Below are positions 1-7,495 of a DNA stretch of 33,081 nt, one piece after another. The notes beneath the pieces were generated by a model, which had not been told where the DNA came from, ran no database searches, and saw only the letters and a program-made list of their open reading frames with translations. The position numbers were made by a program, and so were the translations under genes. How positions within the stretch are numbered: position 1 is the first letter of the stretch; each line of letters starts with the position of its first letter. The stretch comes from JABMMZ01 sp964505065 (GTDB taxonomy: Bacteria; Bacteroidota; Bacteroidia; NS11-12g; UBA955): the NCBI GenBank assembly GCA_964505065.1, contig CAZDGF010000040.1, positions 1 to 33,081 of the forward strand, in the 5' to 3' direction.

Positions 1-52
1 GATTTGCAATTTGTTATTCGATTCAGCAATTCTATTGCTGAATTTGGGTTAA
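1..52 (-). repeat. Bipartite palindromic repeat, copy A (cut by window edge)
   Basis: The reverse complement matches the left end of the complete copies at 5767 and 29576: the terminal TTAACCCAAATT, the hairpin TTCAGCAAT/ATTGCTGAA and the start of the second stem (AAATTGCAAATC). The rest lies outside the window. The outer end of the element stops 11 bases before the start codon of the universal stress protein gene. Confidence 0.9.
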
Positions 53-63
53 AATAAAAAACA

Positions 64-885
64 ATGAAAAAATCAAACACCATTTTTGTAGCACACAATT
101 TTACGCCTGCCTCTAAAAATGCATTGAATATAGCTACTAAATTTGCCCTTAAAACAAATTCAGAGTTATTTATTTTTAATATTATTTCAAGTGCTATTTT
201 AACAGAAAATGCAGCATTTATAGATACAACACCAACCAAAGAAATAAATAAGCATAAAGGATTATTAAAACGAACTGCCAATGTTTTAAGCAATAAAAAT
301 CCTACCTTAAAAGTAAGTTATGCTGTTGAATATGGATTTTTATTACCTACTATGATTGCAAAAACAGAAGAAATAAAACCATGGTTGTTTATTTTAGGAG
401 TAAACAAACGTACAAATTTTGAGAAAATAATATTTGGAGACACTTGCACAACGCTAATAGATAAAGTATTGATACCTACCTTAATTATTCCATTAAATTA
501 TAAAACCATAAATACCAATTTAGTAACCTATGCTTGGGATGGTAAAACAACAGAAACCGCTCAACTTAATTCATTGGAAAAAATTACATCTGATGGCAAT
601 AAATTGTTAGTATTAAATATTACTCACCATGATGAGGCTGCAATAAAAAATGCCAATGTGCTAAAAAGAGCTTTAACAAACAAATTTTCAACTTTAGATG
701 TTAGCTTACTTCAAATAATGGGATTGGATGAAAAAAATGAATTTAAAAAATCTATAACTAATATACAACCAAATTTATTGGTAGTCTATGCTCATCATTA
801 CAGCTTTTGGCAAAGTATTTTTCATCAAAGTTTTACAAAACAAGCCATTGGATTTAGTAAATCGCCAGTGTTGGTGGTTTATTAA
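64..885 (+). CDS. Universal stress protein, tandem UspA domains
   Basis: This 273-residue cytoplasmic protein has two tandem Usp-type alpha/beta domains (about residues 5-143 and 152-273). The family binds nucleotides or senses stress; the exact role varies. The first domain opens with IFVAHNFTPASKNAL, the usual first strand and helix, and ends with LFILGVNKRTNFEKIIFGD then IPTLIIP, the usual last strands. The ATP-binding pattern GxxGx9G is degenerate: Gly112 and Gly125 are present but the middle Gly is replaced. The second domain ends with SPVLVVY and has no recognisable glycine motif, so ATP binding is doubtful there. The gene starts 11 bases after a repeat copy and converges on icd. The two-domain length is the usual size for Bacteroidota Usp proteins. 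The family call is firm; the function is not. Confidence 0.8.
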   Translation: MKKSNTIFVAHNFTPASKNALNIATKFALKTNSELFIFNIISSAILTENAAFIDTTPTKEINKHKGLLKRTANVLSNKNPTLKVSYAVEYGFLLPTMIAKTEEIKPWLFILGVNKRTNFEKIIFGDTCTTLIDKVLIPTLIIPLNYKTINTNLVTYAWDGKTTETAQLNSLEKITSDGNKLLVLNITHHDEAAIKNANVLKRALTNKFSTLDVSLLQIMGLDEKNEFKKSITNIQPNLLVVYAHHYSFWQSIFHQSFTKQAIGFSKSPVLVVY

Positions 886-889
886 ATTC

Positions 890-925
890 AGAAAAAAATG
901 CAGCGTATTAAAATTAAATACGCTG
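890..925 (-). terminator. Rho-independent terminator of icd
   Basis: A perfect 9-bp stem CAGCGTATT (901-909) / AATACGCTG (917-925) with a 7-base loop is followed, on the minus strand, by CATTTTTTTC. The stem overlaps the last codons of icd. It lies between two convergent genes; only the minus direction has the T-run. Confidence 0.75.
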
Positions 926-2149
926 TTGCAAACTTGCTTTTAAGCCTTTGTCCAATTCATCTAAAAACTCTTCAGTATAAAGATAATGTTCGCCATGATT
1001 TACTTTATTGCCATGAATACATACGGCTAAATCTTTGGTCATTTTACCGCTTTGTACAACATCTACACATACTTTTTCTAAAGTATTACAGAAATTTATC
1101 AACTCATTATTGCCATCTAATTTTCCTCTAAACTCAAGCCCTCTTGTCCAGGCAAAAATACTTGCTATAGGGTTTGTAGAAGTTGGTTTTCCTGCTTGGT
1201 GGTCTCTAAAATGACGCGTAACAGTGCCATGCGCTGCCTCTGCTTCCATTGTTTTGCCATCTGGGGTTACCAATACCGAGGTCATTAAGCCTAACGAACC
1301 AAAACCTTGCGCTACAGTATCCGATTGCACATCGCCATCATAATTTTTACACGCCCATACAAAATTGCCATGCCATTTTAAAGCACTTGCTACCATATCA
1401 TCAATTAAACGGTGTTCGTAAACAATACCAGCAGCCTCAAATTTGGCTTTATAATCTGCTTGGTATATCTCCTCAAAAATATCTTTAAATCTACCATCAT
1501 ATTTTTTCAAAATGGTATTTTTTGTAGATAAATAAAGGGGCCAACCTTTGCTTAAAGCCATATTAAAGCACGAATGTGCAAAGCCTTTTATACTCTCATC
1601 TGTATTATACATAGTAAGCGCAACGCCATCGCCTTTAAAGTTATATACCTCAAATTCTTGTACTGTGCCGTCTTCGCCTTCAAATTTTACAGTAAGCTTA
1701 CCTTTACCCTTGGTAACAAAATCGGTAGCTCGGTATTGGTCGCCAAAGGCATGCCTACCTATCATAATAGGAGCTGTCCAATTGGGCACAAGGCGGGGAA
1801 CATTGCTGCAAACAATGGGCTCTCTAAACACCGTGCCATCTAATATATTACGAATAGTGCCATTGGGGCTTTTCCACATTTGTTTTAAGTTAAATTCTTT
1901 AAAACGTTGCTCATCGGGCGTTATTGTAGCGCATTTTATACCTACATTGTATTTTTTAATAGCCTCTGCCGCATCTATGGTTATTTGGTCATTGGTTTCA
2001 TCGCGGTATTCCATGCCCAAGTCGTAGTATTTTATATCTAAATCAAGGTAAGGTAATATTAGTTTATCTTTAATAAATTTCCAAATAATACGGGTCATTT
2101 CATCGCCATCTAATTCCACAACAGGATTGGCTACTTTTATTTTTTGCAT
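914..2149 (-). CDS. icd: NADP-dependent isocitrate dehydrogenase (eukaryote-like dimeric type)
   Basis: This enzyme oxidatively decarboxylates isocitrate to 2-oxoglutarate in the TCA cycle, making NADPH. The 411-residue product aligns nearly end to end with the homodimeric IDH1/IDH2-type enzymes rather than with the E. coli type. The substrate-binding segment SPNGTIRNILDGTVFRE carries Arg100 and Arg109, and GRHAFGDQYRATDF carries Arg132; the numbering equals that of human IDH1. GTVTRH near the C-terminus matches the NADP 2'-phosphate-binding Arg-His pair. The ATG start gives the family's normal N-terminus (VVELDGDEMTRIIW). A -7 element lies at 2172-2179 and a terminator overlaps the 3' end, so it is probably monocistronic. 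It is divergent from the LEA-type gene. All key residues seen are intact. Confidence 0.97.
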   Translation of the reverse strand: MQKIKVANPVVELDGDEMTRIIWKFIKDKLILPYLDLDIKYYDLGMEYRDETNDQITIDAAEAIKKYNVGIKCATITPDEQRFKEFNLKQMWKSPNGTIRNILDGTVFREPIVCSNVPRLVPNWTAPIMIGRHAFGDQYRATDFVTKGKGKLTVKFEGEDGTVQEFEVYNFKGDGVALTMYNTDESIKGFAHSCFNMALSKGWPLYLSTKNTILKKYDGRFKDIFEEIYQADYKAKFEAAGIVYEHRLIDDMVASALKWHGNFVWACKNYDGDVQSDTVAQGFGSLGLMTSVLVTPDGKTMEAEAAHGTVTRHFRDHQAGKPTSTNPIASIFAWTRGLEFRGKLDGNNELINFCNTLEKVCVDVVQSGKMTKDLAVCIHGNKVNHGEHYLYTEEFLDELDKGLKASLQQRI

Positions 2150-2171
2150 ACGTTATAAATTTTCTTTTGCG

Positions 2172-2179
2172 CAAACTTA
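2172..2179 (-). promoter_or_regulatory. -7 promoter element of icd
   Basis: TAAGTTTG on the minus strand matches the Bacteroidota -7 consensus TAnnTTTG, 22 bases before the icd ATG. No clear -33 TTTG was found at the expected spacing. Confidence 0.55.
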
Positions 2180-2215
2180 ATTAAAAGTATAGAATAAAAA
2201 TAGTGCGATTTTTTG

Positions 2216-2223
2216 TAAGTTTG
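2216..2223 (+). promoter_or_regulatory. -7 promoter element of the LEA-type gene
   Basis: TAAGTTTG on the plus strand lies 13 bases before the ATG at 2237. The same octamer serves the divergent icd promoter 36 bases away. Confidence 0.55.
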
Positions 2224-2236
2224 TTGTAATTATTCT

Positions 2237-2716
2237 ATGCTCAAAAAAATTTTAATATTAATAGTATTGCTTGTTGTTGGAATTGCTGCTTGGCTTTATT
2301 TTTTTAAACCAATAAAAGAGCCAGTATTTTTAAATATGAAAATAATAAGCATTGATAAAATAGAAAATAACAATGCACGCATTCAAGTAGTTGCTATTTT
2401 TGATAATCCTAACCCAATTGGGGCTACGTTGCTAAACACAGAGTTAAAGGCTTTTAGCAATGGTGTGGCAATAGGCAATGTATCGCAAACGGCTATTTCT
2501 ACTATCAATGCAAAAAGTAAATTTGAGGTACTGCTAACTTTAAACGTAGATTTGCTAAAAGCAGGTTTAAGTCAAAGTATATCTGGCTTACTTGAAAATG
2601 TATTGAAAAAAGAAAAAATAATTCCCATTAAATTTGATGGGTATTGCAGAATAAAAACCTTTAATACTATCCATAAAATTCCAATTGTATTTGAAGATAA
2701 ATTGAAATTTGAGTAG
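2237..2716 (+). CDS. LEA type 2 (WHy/LEA14-like) membrane-anchored protein
   Basis: This 159-residue protein has an N-terminal membrane anchor (about residues 4-22) followed by one beta-sandwich domain that looks like LEA14/WHy. The strand around IQVVAIFDNPNPIGATLLNTELKAFSNG has the family's hallmark Asn-Pro-Asn-Pro turn. The domain is probably outside the inner membrane, in the periplasm. The family is linked to desiccation and stress tolerance in plants, but its bacterial role is not settled. The gene is transcribed from its own TAAGTTTG promoter, divergent from icd, and converges on the lipoprotein gene with only 7 bases between them. The family call rests on motif resemblance. Confidence 0.7.
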   Translation: MLKKILILIVLLVVGIAAWLYFFKPIKEPVFLNMKIISIDKIENNNARIQVVAIFDNPNPIGATLLNTELKAFSNGVAIGNVSQTAISTINAKSKFEVLLTLNVDLLKAGLSQSISGLLENVLKKEKIIPIKFDGYCRIKTFNTIHKIPIVFEDKLKFE

Positions 2717-2723
2717 TTTTTAT

Positions 2724-4130
2724 CTAAAACTCATAAGCTCCAATATCAGGAGTTCCTGTTCTAGTCTTATCTTCAATATCTGTAGTTATTGATGTTGAAA
2801 CTCCTGCATCTATAGCTGGGGAGCCTGTTTTAAGTTTACAAATACTTGCTCCTGCATTTTCAAATAAAGGATTTCTGTTGAAAATATTACTTGTGCCAAA
2901 AGCAGTTTTTTGTTTTAACAAACAATTGGTAAAAGCATTGGCAGGCAAGGCTGCACTTAAATCGGAGCCAAACTCGCTTTCATTATTGCCCCAAATAATA
3001 TTGTTTCTAAAATTTACACCAAGCGGATAGGTTTGAACAACTACTTTATTATCGTTTCTACGTTGATTGCTAACAACAAAATGGGGGTCTCGGCTACTTG
3101 CAGAGGCATTGCTAAAAGTGCAATGAGTAAATAAATATTCGCCTCCCAATACACCATAAAATGTGGCTATTCCGCAATTACTAACAACAATATTTTCAGC
3201 TTCTATACTACCCGTTTGACCAACAATACCATAGCTCATATTTTTTAAAATTGTTTTCGTAATTTTTAATTTTGGATTTGAATTTTCACTCAAAGAATCT
3301 ACACGAATACCTAAAATAGCATTTTTAATAATGGCATGGGTAATTTCATTGTCTTTACTTGTTCTAAAAAAACCAATGCCTTGCCATTGCCCAGGTGTAT
3401 TTGCAAAATTATTATCAAGTCTATCGCCTTCAAATATTACAGGCTCGGCTTTTGTACCATTTATTTTTAATGTACCCAATACATTTAAAGAGTTTACAGA
3501 TATTTTCTTTCCTAAAGTATCTAAAAAATAAGAATTTGTAGTAGAATATACATGAATACCCTGCCCAATTGTTAAAGTTTTATTTTCATCTACAATACAA
3601 ATATTTACAATTACATAAGGTTTGTCTTTCAATACCCAATTTTCGTTGGCATTTGCCAATATGGTATCTTTAAAATAATATGCATCCCAACCATAAGCTG
3701 CAAGTTCTACATATTGTTTGTTGCCATTGGTTTCAAATTCTAGTCTATCTCTTACCAATGCTGGGTTTGTAAGGTTATTAGGCTCTAATGTACATTCTAC
3801 AAATACCCAAGCACTGTCTTTGGGTAGTATTTCTATATCTTTTATTACTGCGCCTGTTTGCCCATCAATATTTATGCGGTATTCCGAGCTTGCACCTTTC
3901 ATTAATTGGGCATTAATGTTTACAGTTTTACTGTAAGGATTGCGCACCATAAAACGCTTGTTTACCGAACGAGGGTATGGGCTGCCTACCAATCGGGTAA
4001 AAACAGTATCAAAATAAATGGTATCTTTACTAAAGCCTAATGTACCTGCCTCTTTTAGTATATCTAAATCTTTTCTACAAGCACCAAAAGAAGCTATAAT
4101 TAAAACAAAAAATATTGCGTTTTTAAACAT
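2724..4130 (-). CDS. Lipoprotein with right-handed beta-helix (choice-of-anchor Q-like end)
   Basis: The product is a 468-residue exported lipoprotein. The signal peptide is followed by a lipobox with Cys18 (ASFGAC). The middle of the chain contains short strand-turn repeats typical of right-handed parallel beta-helices (IIKNAILGIRVDS, ITKTILKNMSYGIVG, NIVVSNCG). The C-terminus has the GSPAIDAG...DIGAYEF pattern seen in many Bacteroidota surface proteins (choice-of-anchor Q family). The ATG at 4130 is chosen over a TTG five codons upstream because the -7 promoter element at 4143-4150 overlaps that TTG. It is probably exported to the outer membrane; the ligand is unknown. It converges on the LEA-type gene. 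Confidence 0.8.
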   Translation of the reverse strand: MFKNAIFFVLIIASFGACRKDLDILKEAGTLGFSKDTIYFDTVFTRLVGSPYPRSVNKRFMVRNPYSKTVNINAQLMKGASSEYRINIDGQTGAVIKDIEILPKDSAWVFVECTLEPNNLTNPALVRDRLEFETNGNKQYVELAAYGWDAYYFKDTILANANENWVLKDKPYVIVNICIVDENKTLTIGQGIHVYSTTNSYFLDTLGKKISVNSLNVLGTLKINGTKAEPVIFEGDRLDNNFANTPGQWQGIGFFRTSKDNEITHAIIKNAILGIRVDSLSENSNPKLKITKTILKNMSYGIVGQTGSIEAENIVVSNCGIATFYGVLGGEYLFTHCTFSNASASSRDPHFVVSNQRRNDNKVVVQTYPLGVNFRNNIIWGNNESEFGSDLSAALPANAFTNCLLKQKTAFGTSNIFNRNPLFENAGASICKLKTGSPAIDAGVSTSITTDIEDKTRTGTPDIGAYEF

Positions 4131-4142
4131 ATATTGGGTTTT

Positions 4143-4150
4143 CAAAGGTA
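4143..4150 (-). promoter_or_regulatory. -7 promoter element of the beta-helix lipoprotein gene
   Basis: TACCTTTG on the minus strand, 12 bases before the ATG at 4130. It decides the start choice, since the upstream TTG would lie inside the promoter. Confidence 0.55.
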
Positions 4151-4177
4151 TGAATTATTGTTGAATTTGTATCACAC

Positions 4178-4270
4178 CTAAATCCCCTCTTTTGCCTCAT
4201 CCGCCCTTCGGGCACCTTCTCCAAAGGAGAAGGACATTAGCAGATTATTTTTTGGAGAGGGGACTTTTGG
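4178..4270. repeat. Nested palindromic intergenic repeat
   Basis: Outer arms TCCCCTCT (4183-4190) and AGAGGGGA (4256-4263) enclose two perfect hairpins: GCCC-TTC-GGGC (4203-4213) and CCTTCTCC-AAA-GGAGAAGG (4215-4233). It is more GC-rich than its surroundings and non-coding. It resembles the CTAAATCCCCTC...GAGGGGACTTT repeats scattered between genes in many Bacteroidota. Confidence 0.75.
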
Positions 4271-4281
4271 GAGATGCTTTT

Positions 4282-4500
4282 TTATTTTTTTTGCCTGCTG
4301 CCAATTGTATATTTTGCCTTTTTATTAAAATAAAACTTAAGCATAATGCTATCATTAAGCAACTGTTTAAAATTCGAAGGTGGTAATATTCTTTCTATTA
4401 AAAAATTGCTTTTGCTTTCTGCTAAAGGTGTTTGTTTATGTTTTACCTTTACTGTTTGGCTACAACAAACTATTAGGCTTAAAAAACTGAATTTATACAT
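4282..4500 (-). CDS. Small hypothetical protein, possible lipoprotein
   Basis: An open frame of 72 codons lies between rluF and the palindromic repeat. It begins with a short hydrophobic stretch and two cysteines (SLIVCCS) that could be a weak lipobox, followed by a Lys-rich hydrophilic tail (LPPSNFKQLLNDS, LKFYFNKKAKYTIG) that reads like real coding sequence. No promoter element was found. The end lies just before the repeat, so it may be a truncated gene. The function is not recognised, and it could be a chance frame. Confidence 0.35.
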   Translation of the reverse strand: MYKFSFLSLIVCCSQTVKVKHKQTPLAESKSNFLIERILPPSNFKQLLNDSIMLKFYFNKKAKYTIGSRQKK

Positions 4501-4540
4501 TGTTAAATGTATGAACGTATTTTTAATTAAAATATTGTGT

Positions 4541-5488
4541 TTAACCTCTTCTGCCCTTATAAACCTTTGGTCCTGTGTTTTTCTTTACCTTTTTGTAGGG
4601 GTTAAATTCTACTTTGGCTATAGGCTCTTTACCTTTTGTTTTTGCGCCTTTAGCTTTTGCGCCAATGGGTTTGCCAGTGTCTTTTTTATCGTAATTGTAA
4701 AATTTGCGTTTTGGTTTTTCTTCAATTTGCTTTTTAAATTTAGGCAGTTTGGAGGCTTCTTCGGTTTTGCTCGATGTTGCCAATTTTGTATTTAAACTTT
4801 CCATTTCCATAGTGGTAAGTTTGCGCCATTTGCCCAAGGGTAGTTTATCCAATTGAATATTCATTACCCTTACCCTTTGCAGCTGTACAACATCATAATT
4901 TAGGTGTTCGCACATTCTGCGTATTTGCCTATTCAAGCCTTGTTTAAGTGTTATTCTAAATTTTTTATTGCTTTCTTGTTTTACCTTGCAGGGCAGCGTT
5001 ATGGTATCTAAAACAGGTACACCGCTGCTCATTTTGGCAATAAATTCTGGCGTTATGGCTTTATCAACAGTTACAATGTATTCCTTATCGTGGCTATTGC
5101 CTACACGCAATATTTTGTTTACAATATCGCCATCGTCTGTTAGCAATATTAAGCCCTCGCTATCCTTATCTAATCGCCCAATAGGGAATATGCGCTTGGG
5201 GTAATTAATATAGGAAATTATACTTGTTTTATCATTAGTATCTGTAGTGCTACTAATGCCTTTGGGCTTATTAAAAGCCAAATAAAGGCTTTCTTTTTTA
5301 TTGCTTTTTATATACTCATCGTCCACGGCTATTTTATCGCCCTCTTTTACTCTGCTTGTAGCCAAGGCTATATTGCCATTAATGGTAACTCGTGCTTGTT
5401 CTACAAGTTTATCTGCCTCTCTACGGCTGCAAAAACCGCTATTGCTTATATATTTATTTATTTGAATACCCTCTTGCTGCTTTGCCAT
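4541..5488 (-). CDS. rluF: 23S rRNA pseudouridine synthase, RluF type
   Basis: The enzyme isomerises a specific uridine of 23S rRNA to pseudouridine (U2604 for E. coli RluF). An S4 RNA-binding domain (about residues 7-60) precedes the catalytic domain. The catalytic Asp107 is in GRLDKDSEG, and GLNRQIRRMCEHLNYDV and GVPVLDTITLPCKVK are close to RluF. Residues beyond about 245 form a Lys-rich, repeat-like tail absent from the E. coli enzyme, probably an RNA-contacting extension. The ATG at 5488 is chosen because MAKQQEGIQINKYI is a normal start and a -7 element ends only 4 bases before it. The frame stays open upstream, but that extension would encode a 30-bp palindrome and be untranscribed. 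The specificity is inferred. Confidence 0.9.
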   Translation of the reverse strand: MAKQQEGIQINKYISNSGFCSRREADKLVEQARVTINGNIALATSRVKEGDKIAVDDEYIKSNKKESLYLAFNKPKGISSTTDTNDKTSIISYINYPKRIFPIGRLDKDSEGLILLTDDGDIVNKILRVGNSHDKEYIVTVDKAITPEFIAKMSSGVPVLDTITLPCKVKQESNKKFRITLKQGLNRQIRRMCEHLNYDVVQLQRVRVMNIQLDKLPLGKWRKLTTMEMESLNTKLATSSKTEEASKLPKFKKQIEEKPKRKFYNYDKKDTGKPIGAKAKGAKTKGKEPIAKVEFNPYKKVKKNTGPKVYKGRRG

Positions 5489-5492
5489 GGGG

Positions 5493-5500
5493 CAAAAATA
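5493..5500 (-). promoter_or_regulatory. -7 promoter element of rluF
   Basis: TATTTTTG on the minus strand with 4 bases between its last G and the ATG, predicting a leaderless or nearly leaderless mRNA. Confidence 0.55.
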
Positions 5501-5516
5501 GGGATTAAAAGCATAA

Positions 5517-5546
5517 AATAGCCCACGGTTTAAACCGTGGGCTATT
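5517..5546. repeat. Perfect 30-bp palindrome
   Basis: AATAGCCCACGGTTT is followed directly by its exact complement AAACCGTGGGCTATT. It lies 29 bases upstream of the rluF start codon and is non-coding. Confidence 0.85.
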
Positions 5547-5584
5547 AATTGGTTGGCGTTGAAGACCAAGCCAAAGGAAAAAAG

Positions 5585-5668
5585 CAATTATTACGCCCTA
5601 ACTACCAATTATTAAATACCAATACCCAATTATTACACCCCAAGCATCAATTATTTTATACTCTCGTT
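5585..5668. repeat. Degenerate 21-bp tandem repeat, four units
   Basis: CAATTATTA begins at 5585, 5606 and 5627, and CAATTATTT at 5648, a spacing of exactly 21 bases each time. The other 12 bases of each unit diverge but stay A/C-rich. No gene is present. The rest of 5669-5766 shows nothing recognisable. Confidence 0.7.
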
Positions 5669-5766
5669 CTTTTTTAATTTCTATTGCTTTTTTAAGTAAA
5701 ACTATTGATTTGACTCGGTAATTTTTATTCCTTATTTTTATTTAGGACAGTATTGACACGATATGT

Positions 5767-5917
5767 TTAACCCAAATTCAGCAATAGAATTGCTGAATCG
5801 AATAACAAATTGCAAATCATGTTTTTACAAAACATAATTGCAATTTCTAAATCGGGGTTAATCCCAACTAAATCAAGTAGTTCGATTTTTCAAATCTCCT
5901 ATTGATTAATTTGGGAT
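5767..5917 (+). repeat. Bipartite palindromic repeat, copy B (complete)
   Basis: The left unit (5767-5861) starts TTAACCCAAATT and ends GGGGTTAA. It holds the hairpin TTCAGCAAT-AGA-ATTGCTGAA and a long stem AAATTGCAA..ATGTTTT / AAAACAT..TTGCAATTT. The right unit (5858-5917) starts TTAATCCCAA and ends TTTGGGAT, with stems AATCAA.TAG/CTATTGATT and GATTT-TTC-AAATC. The ends form an imperfect terminal inverted repeat (CCCAAATTCAGCAATAG against CCCAAATTAATCAATAG). It differs from copy C at about six positions. Confidence 0.93.
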
Positions 5918-5929
5918 AAAATAAATAAA

Positions 5930-6221
5930 ATGAATGGCGACAAATATTTGCCTGAAACAAAAATAATTTTAGAAAATGCCAATCAAACATCTTCTACAGC
6001 TACAACAAGCCTTTTTGGCGAAGTTACATTAAGGTTTAAAACCATTTATTGATAGTTTGAATACAATAGAAAATATTGAAAAAGAGATAGCATTTAATGT
6101 TGATTTAATTAAAAAGCATAACACTGTGAATGCTCAAAAATTAACCATTACAGAAATAGATTTTAAAATTAAAAACAAACACAACAAAATAGTTTTAGAA
6201 AACTATTTAAAATTTATTTAG
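5930..6221 (+). pseudogene. Frameshifted ORF of unknown function
   Basis: An ATG at 5930, 12 bases after repeat copy B, opens a frame (MNGDKYLPETKIILENANQ...SLFGEVTL) that hits a stop near 6053. A second frame continues at once with GLKPFIDSLNTIENIEKEI and runs to the stop at 6219-6221. Adding one base at about 6030 (ACATTAAGGTTTAAAA) joins them into one protein of about 97 residues, so this looks like a single gene broken by a one-base deletion, or a sequencing error. The composition is Lys/Asn/Ile-rich like the neighbours. No family was recognised. It may be the 3' remnant of a longer gene cut by the repeat. Confidence 0.5.
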
Positions 6222-6258
6222 CGAGAGTTAGGGTTAAGGAAAATTTTTTAATCAATGG

Positions 6259-6362
6259 GTCATTCTGAACTTTTTAGCTCTGAAAAAAGATTCAGAATCT
6301 CTATAAATTAAGATTCTTTATAATTTTGCAAAGCCTCCCGCACGTGCGGGATACAGAATGAC
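6259..6362. repeat. Palindromic intergenic repeat with CCCGCACGTGCGGG core
   Basis: The outer arms are TCATTCTG (6260-6267) and CAGAATGA (6354-6361). Inside are GATTCAGAATC-like and AAGATTCTT-like short palindromes and the perfect 14-bp palindrome CCCGCACGTGCGGG (6337-6350). It lies just downstream of ddl and could help end its transcript. Confidence 0.7.
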
Positions 6363-6388
6363 AACAGACCAAACTTATTTAACTATTT

Positions 6389-7459
6389 CTATCGTTCTCG
6401 TCTTAAATTGGTTCTCATTTCAAATCTTTCTTGGGCGGTGGTAATTAAATTGGTAATTAATTGAGAATAATCTACACCGCTTGCTTCCCATAGCTTGGGG
6501 TACATGCTAATATTGGTAAACCCAGGTAGGGTGTTTACCTCATTCAAATAAAATTCATTGTCGGATACATAGAAAAAATCTACTCTACTCATGCCTTCTA
6601 ATTGCAAACAACGGTAAGCTTTTAATGCTGTTTTTTGAATGAGAGAAATGGTGCTTTCACTTAAATTTTCCGCAGGTATAATTACTTTGGTAGCACCATT
6701 TATATATTTATTTTCATAAGTATAAAAGCCAGATTCTACAATTATTTCGCCAACGCCTGTGCCTTTGGGTTCAAGGTTTCCAATTACGGCTGTTTCCACT
6801 TCTCTGCCTTTTATGCCTTTTTCTATTATTATTTTTATATCAAATTCAAAAGCTGTGTTTATGGCATTTTCTAATTCCAATCTATTCTCTGCTTTTACCA
6901 CACCTACACCGCTGCCCATATTGGCTGGTTTTACAAACAAAGGGTAAGGAAGCGTAGATTCTATTTTTTCAAAATTGATTGTATCATTTTTAAAAAAAGT
7001 AAGCCAAGGTGTTACCAAAATACCGCTTTGTGCCAATAAACTTTTAGCTACATCTTTATCCATACCTATGGCACTACCCAATACACCTGGTCCAACATAG
7101 GCTCTATTGGTATATTCTAATAAGCCTTGCAATATGCCGTCTTCGCCATACGTGCCGTGTGTTATAGGAAAAAATACATCAATAGCAATATGTTTTTCAA
7201 TATTGTTTTTATAGCGAATGGGTTGTAAATTAAAAGGTAAAATAGCTAAAGGGATATGGTTTTCATTTTGCCCAATTTCAATAGTTTCATCAAACAAGCT
7301 TTTTTCAGGTAAATGAAACCATTCGCCATTTCTGCTAATGCCAATTACTTGAATATTGTATTTAGCAGTATCTATGGCATTGTATATATTGCGAGAGGAA
7401 ATAATGGCTATATCGTGTTCGGGCGATTTGCCGCCTGTAATTATGGCTATGGTTTGCAT
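6389..7459 (-). CDS. ddl: D-alanine--D-alanine ligase
   Basis: This cytoplasmic ATP-grasp enzyme joins two D-alanines for the peptidoglycan pentapeptide. The 356-residue length is normal. The N-terminal pre-ATP-grasp domain has GGKSPEHDIAIISSRNI, the ATP-grasp centre has PLFVKPANMGSGVGVVKAE, and the D-Ala site and metal ligands lie in YLNEVNTLPGFTNISMYPKLW. The ATG gives the standard N-terminus (MQTIAIITGGKS). The gene stands alone on the minus strand, bracketed by two inverted copies of a 20-bp repeat (6333-6352 and 7510-7529). No clear -7 element is seen immediately upstream. Confidence 0.97.
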   Translation of the reverse strand: MQTIAIITGGKSPEHDIAIISSRNIYNAIDTAKYNIQVIGISRNGEWFHLPEKSLFDETIEIGQNENHIPLAILPFNLQPIRYKNNIEKHIAIDVFFPITHGTYGEDGILQGLLEYTNRAYVGPGVLGSAIGMDKDVAKSLLAQSGILVTPWLTFFKNDTINFEKIESTLPYPLFVKPANMGSGVGVVKAENRLELENAINTAFEFDIKIIIEKGIKGREVETAVIGNLEPKGTGVGEIIVESGFYTYENKYINGATKVIIPAENLSESTISLIQKTALKAYRCLQLEGMSRVDFFYVSDNEFYLNEVNTLPGFTNISMYPKLWEASGVDYSQLITNLITTAQERFEMRTNLRRER

Positions 7460-7495
7460 TGGTTGAATTGTTATATAGTTGAATTGTTAAATTGT

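Noticed and set aside
1..52. Repeat end as a promoter for the universal stress protein gene
   Set aside because: TGAATTTG near the end of copy A is one base off TAnnTTTG, and the spacing to any TTTG further up is wrong, so it was not listed as a promoter.
1548..2027. 159-codon plus-strand ORF antisense to icd
   Set aside because: It lies wholly inside icd, whose motifs are intact, and its translation has no domain or signal; it is a shadow frame.
4346..4795. 149-codon plus-strand ORF over the end of rluF
   Set aside because: It is antisense to the Lys-rich tail of rluF, and its Phe/Cys-rich translation reflects reverse-complemented Lys/Ala codons.
5489..5587. N-terminal extension of rluF to 5587
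   Set aside because: The extension would translate the 30-bp palindrome and the promoter element; MAKQQEGIQINKYI at 5488 is the natural start.
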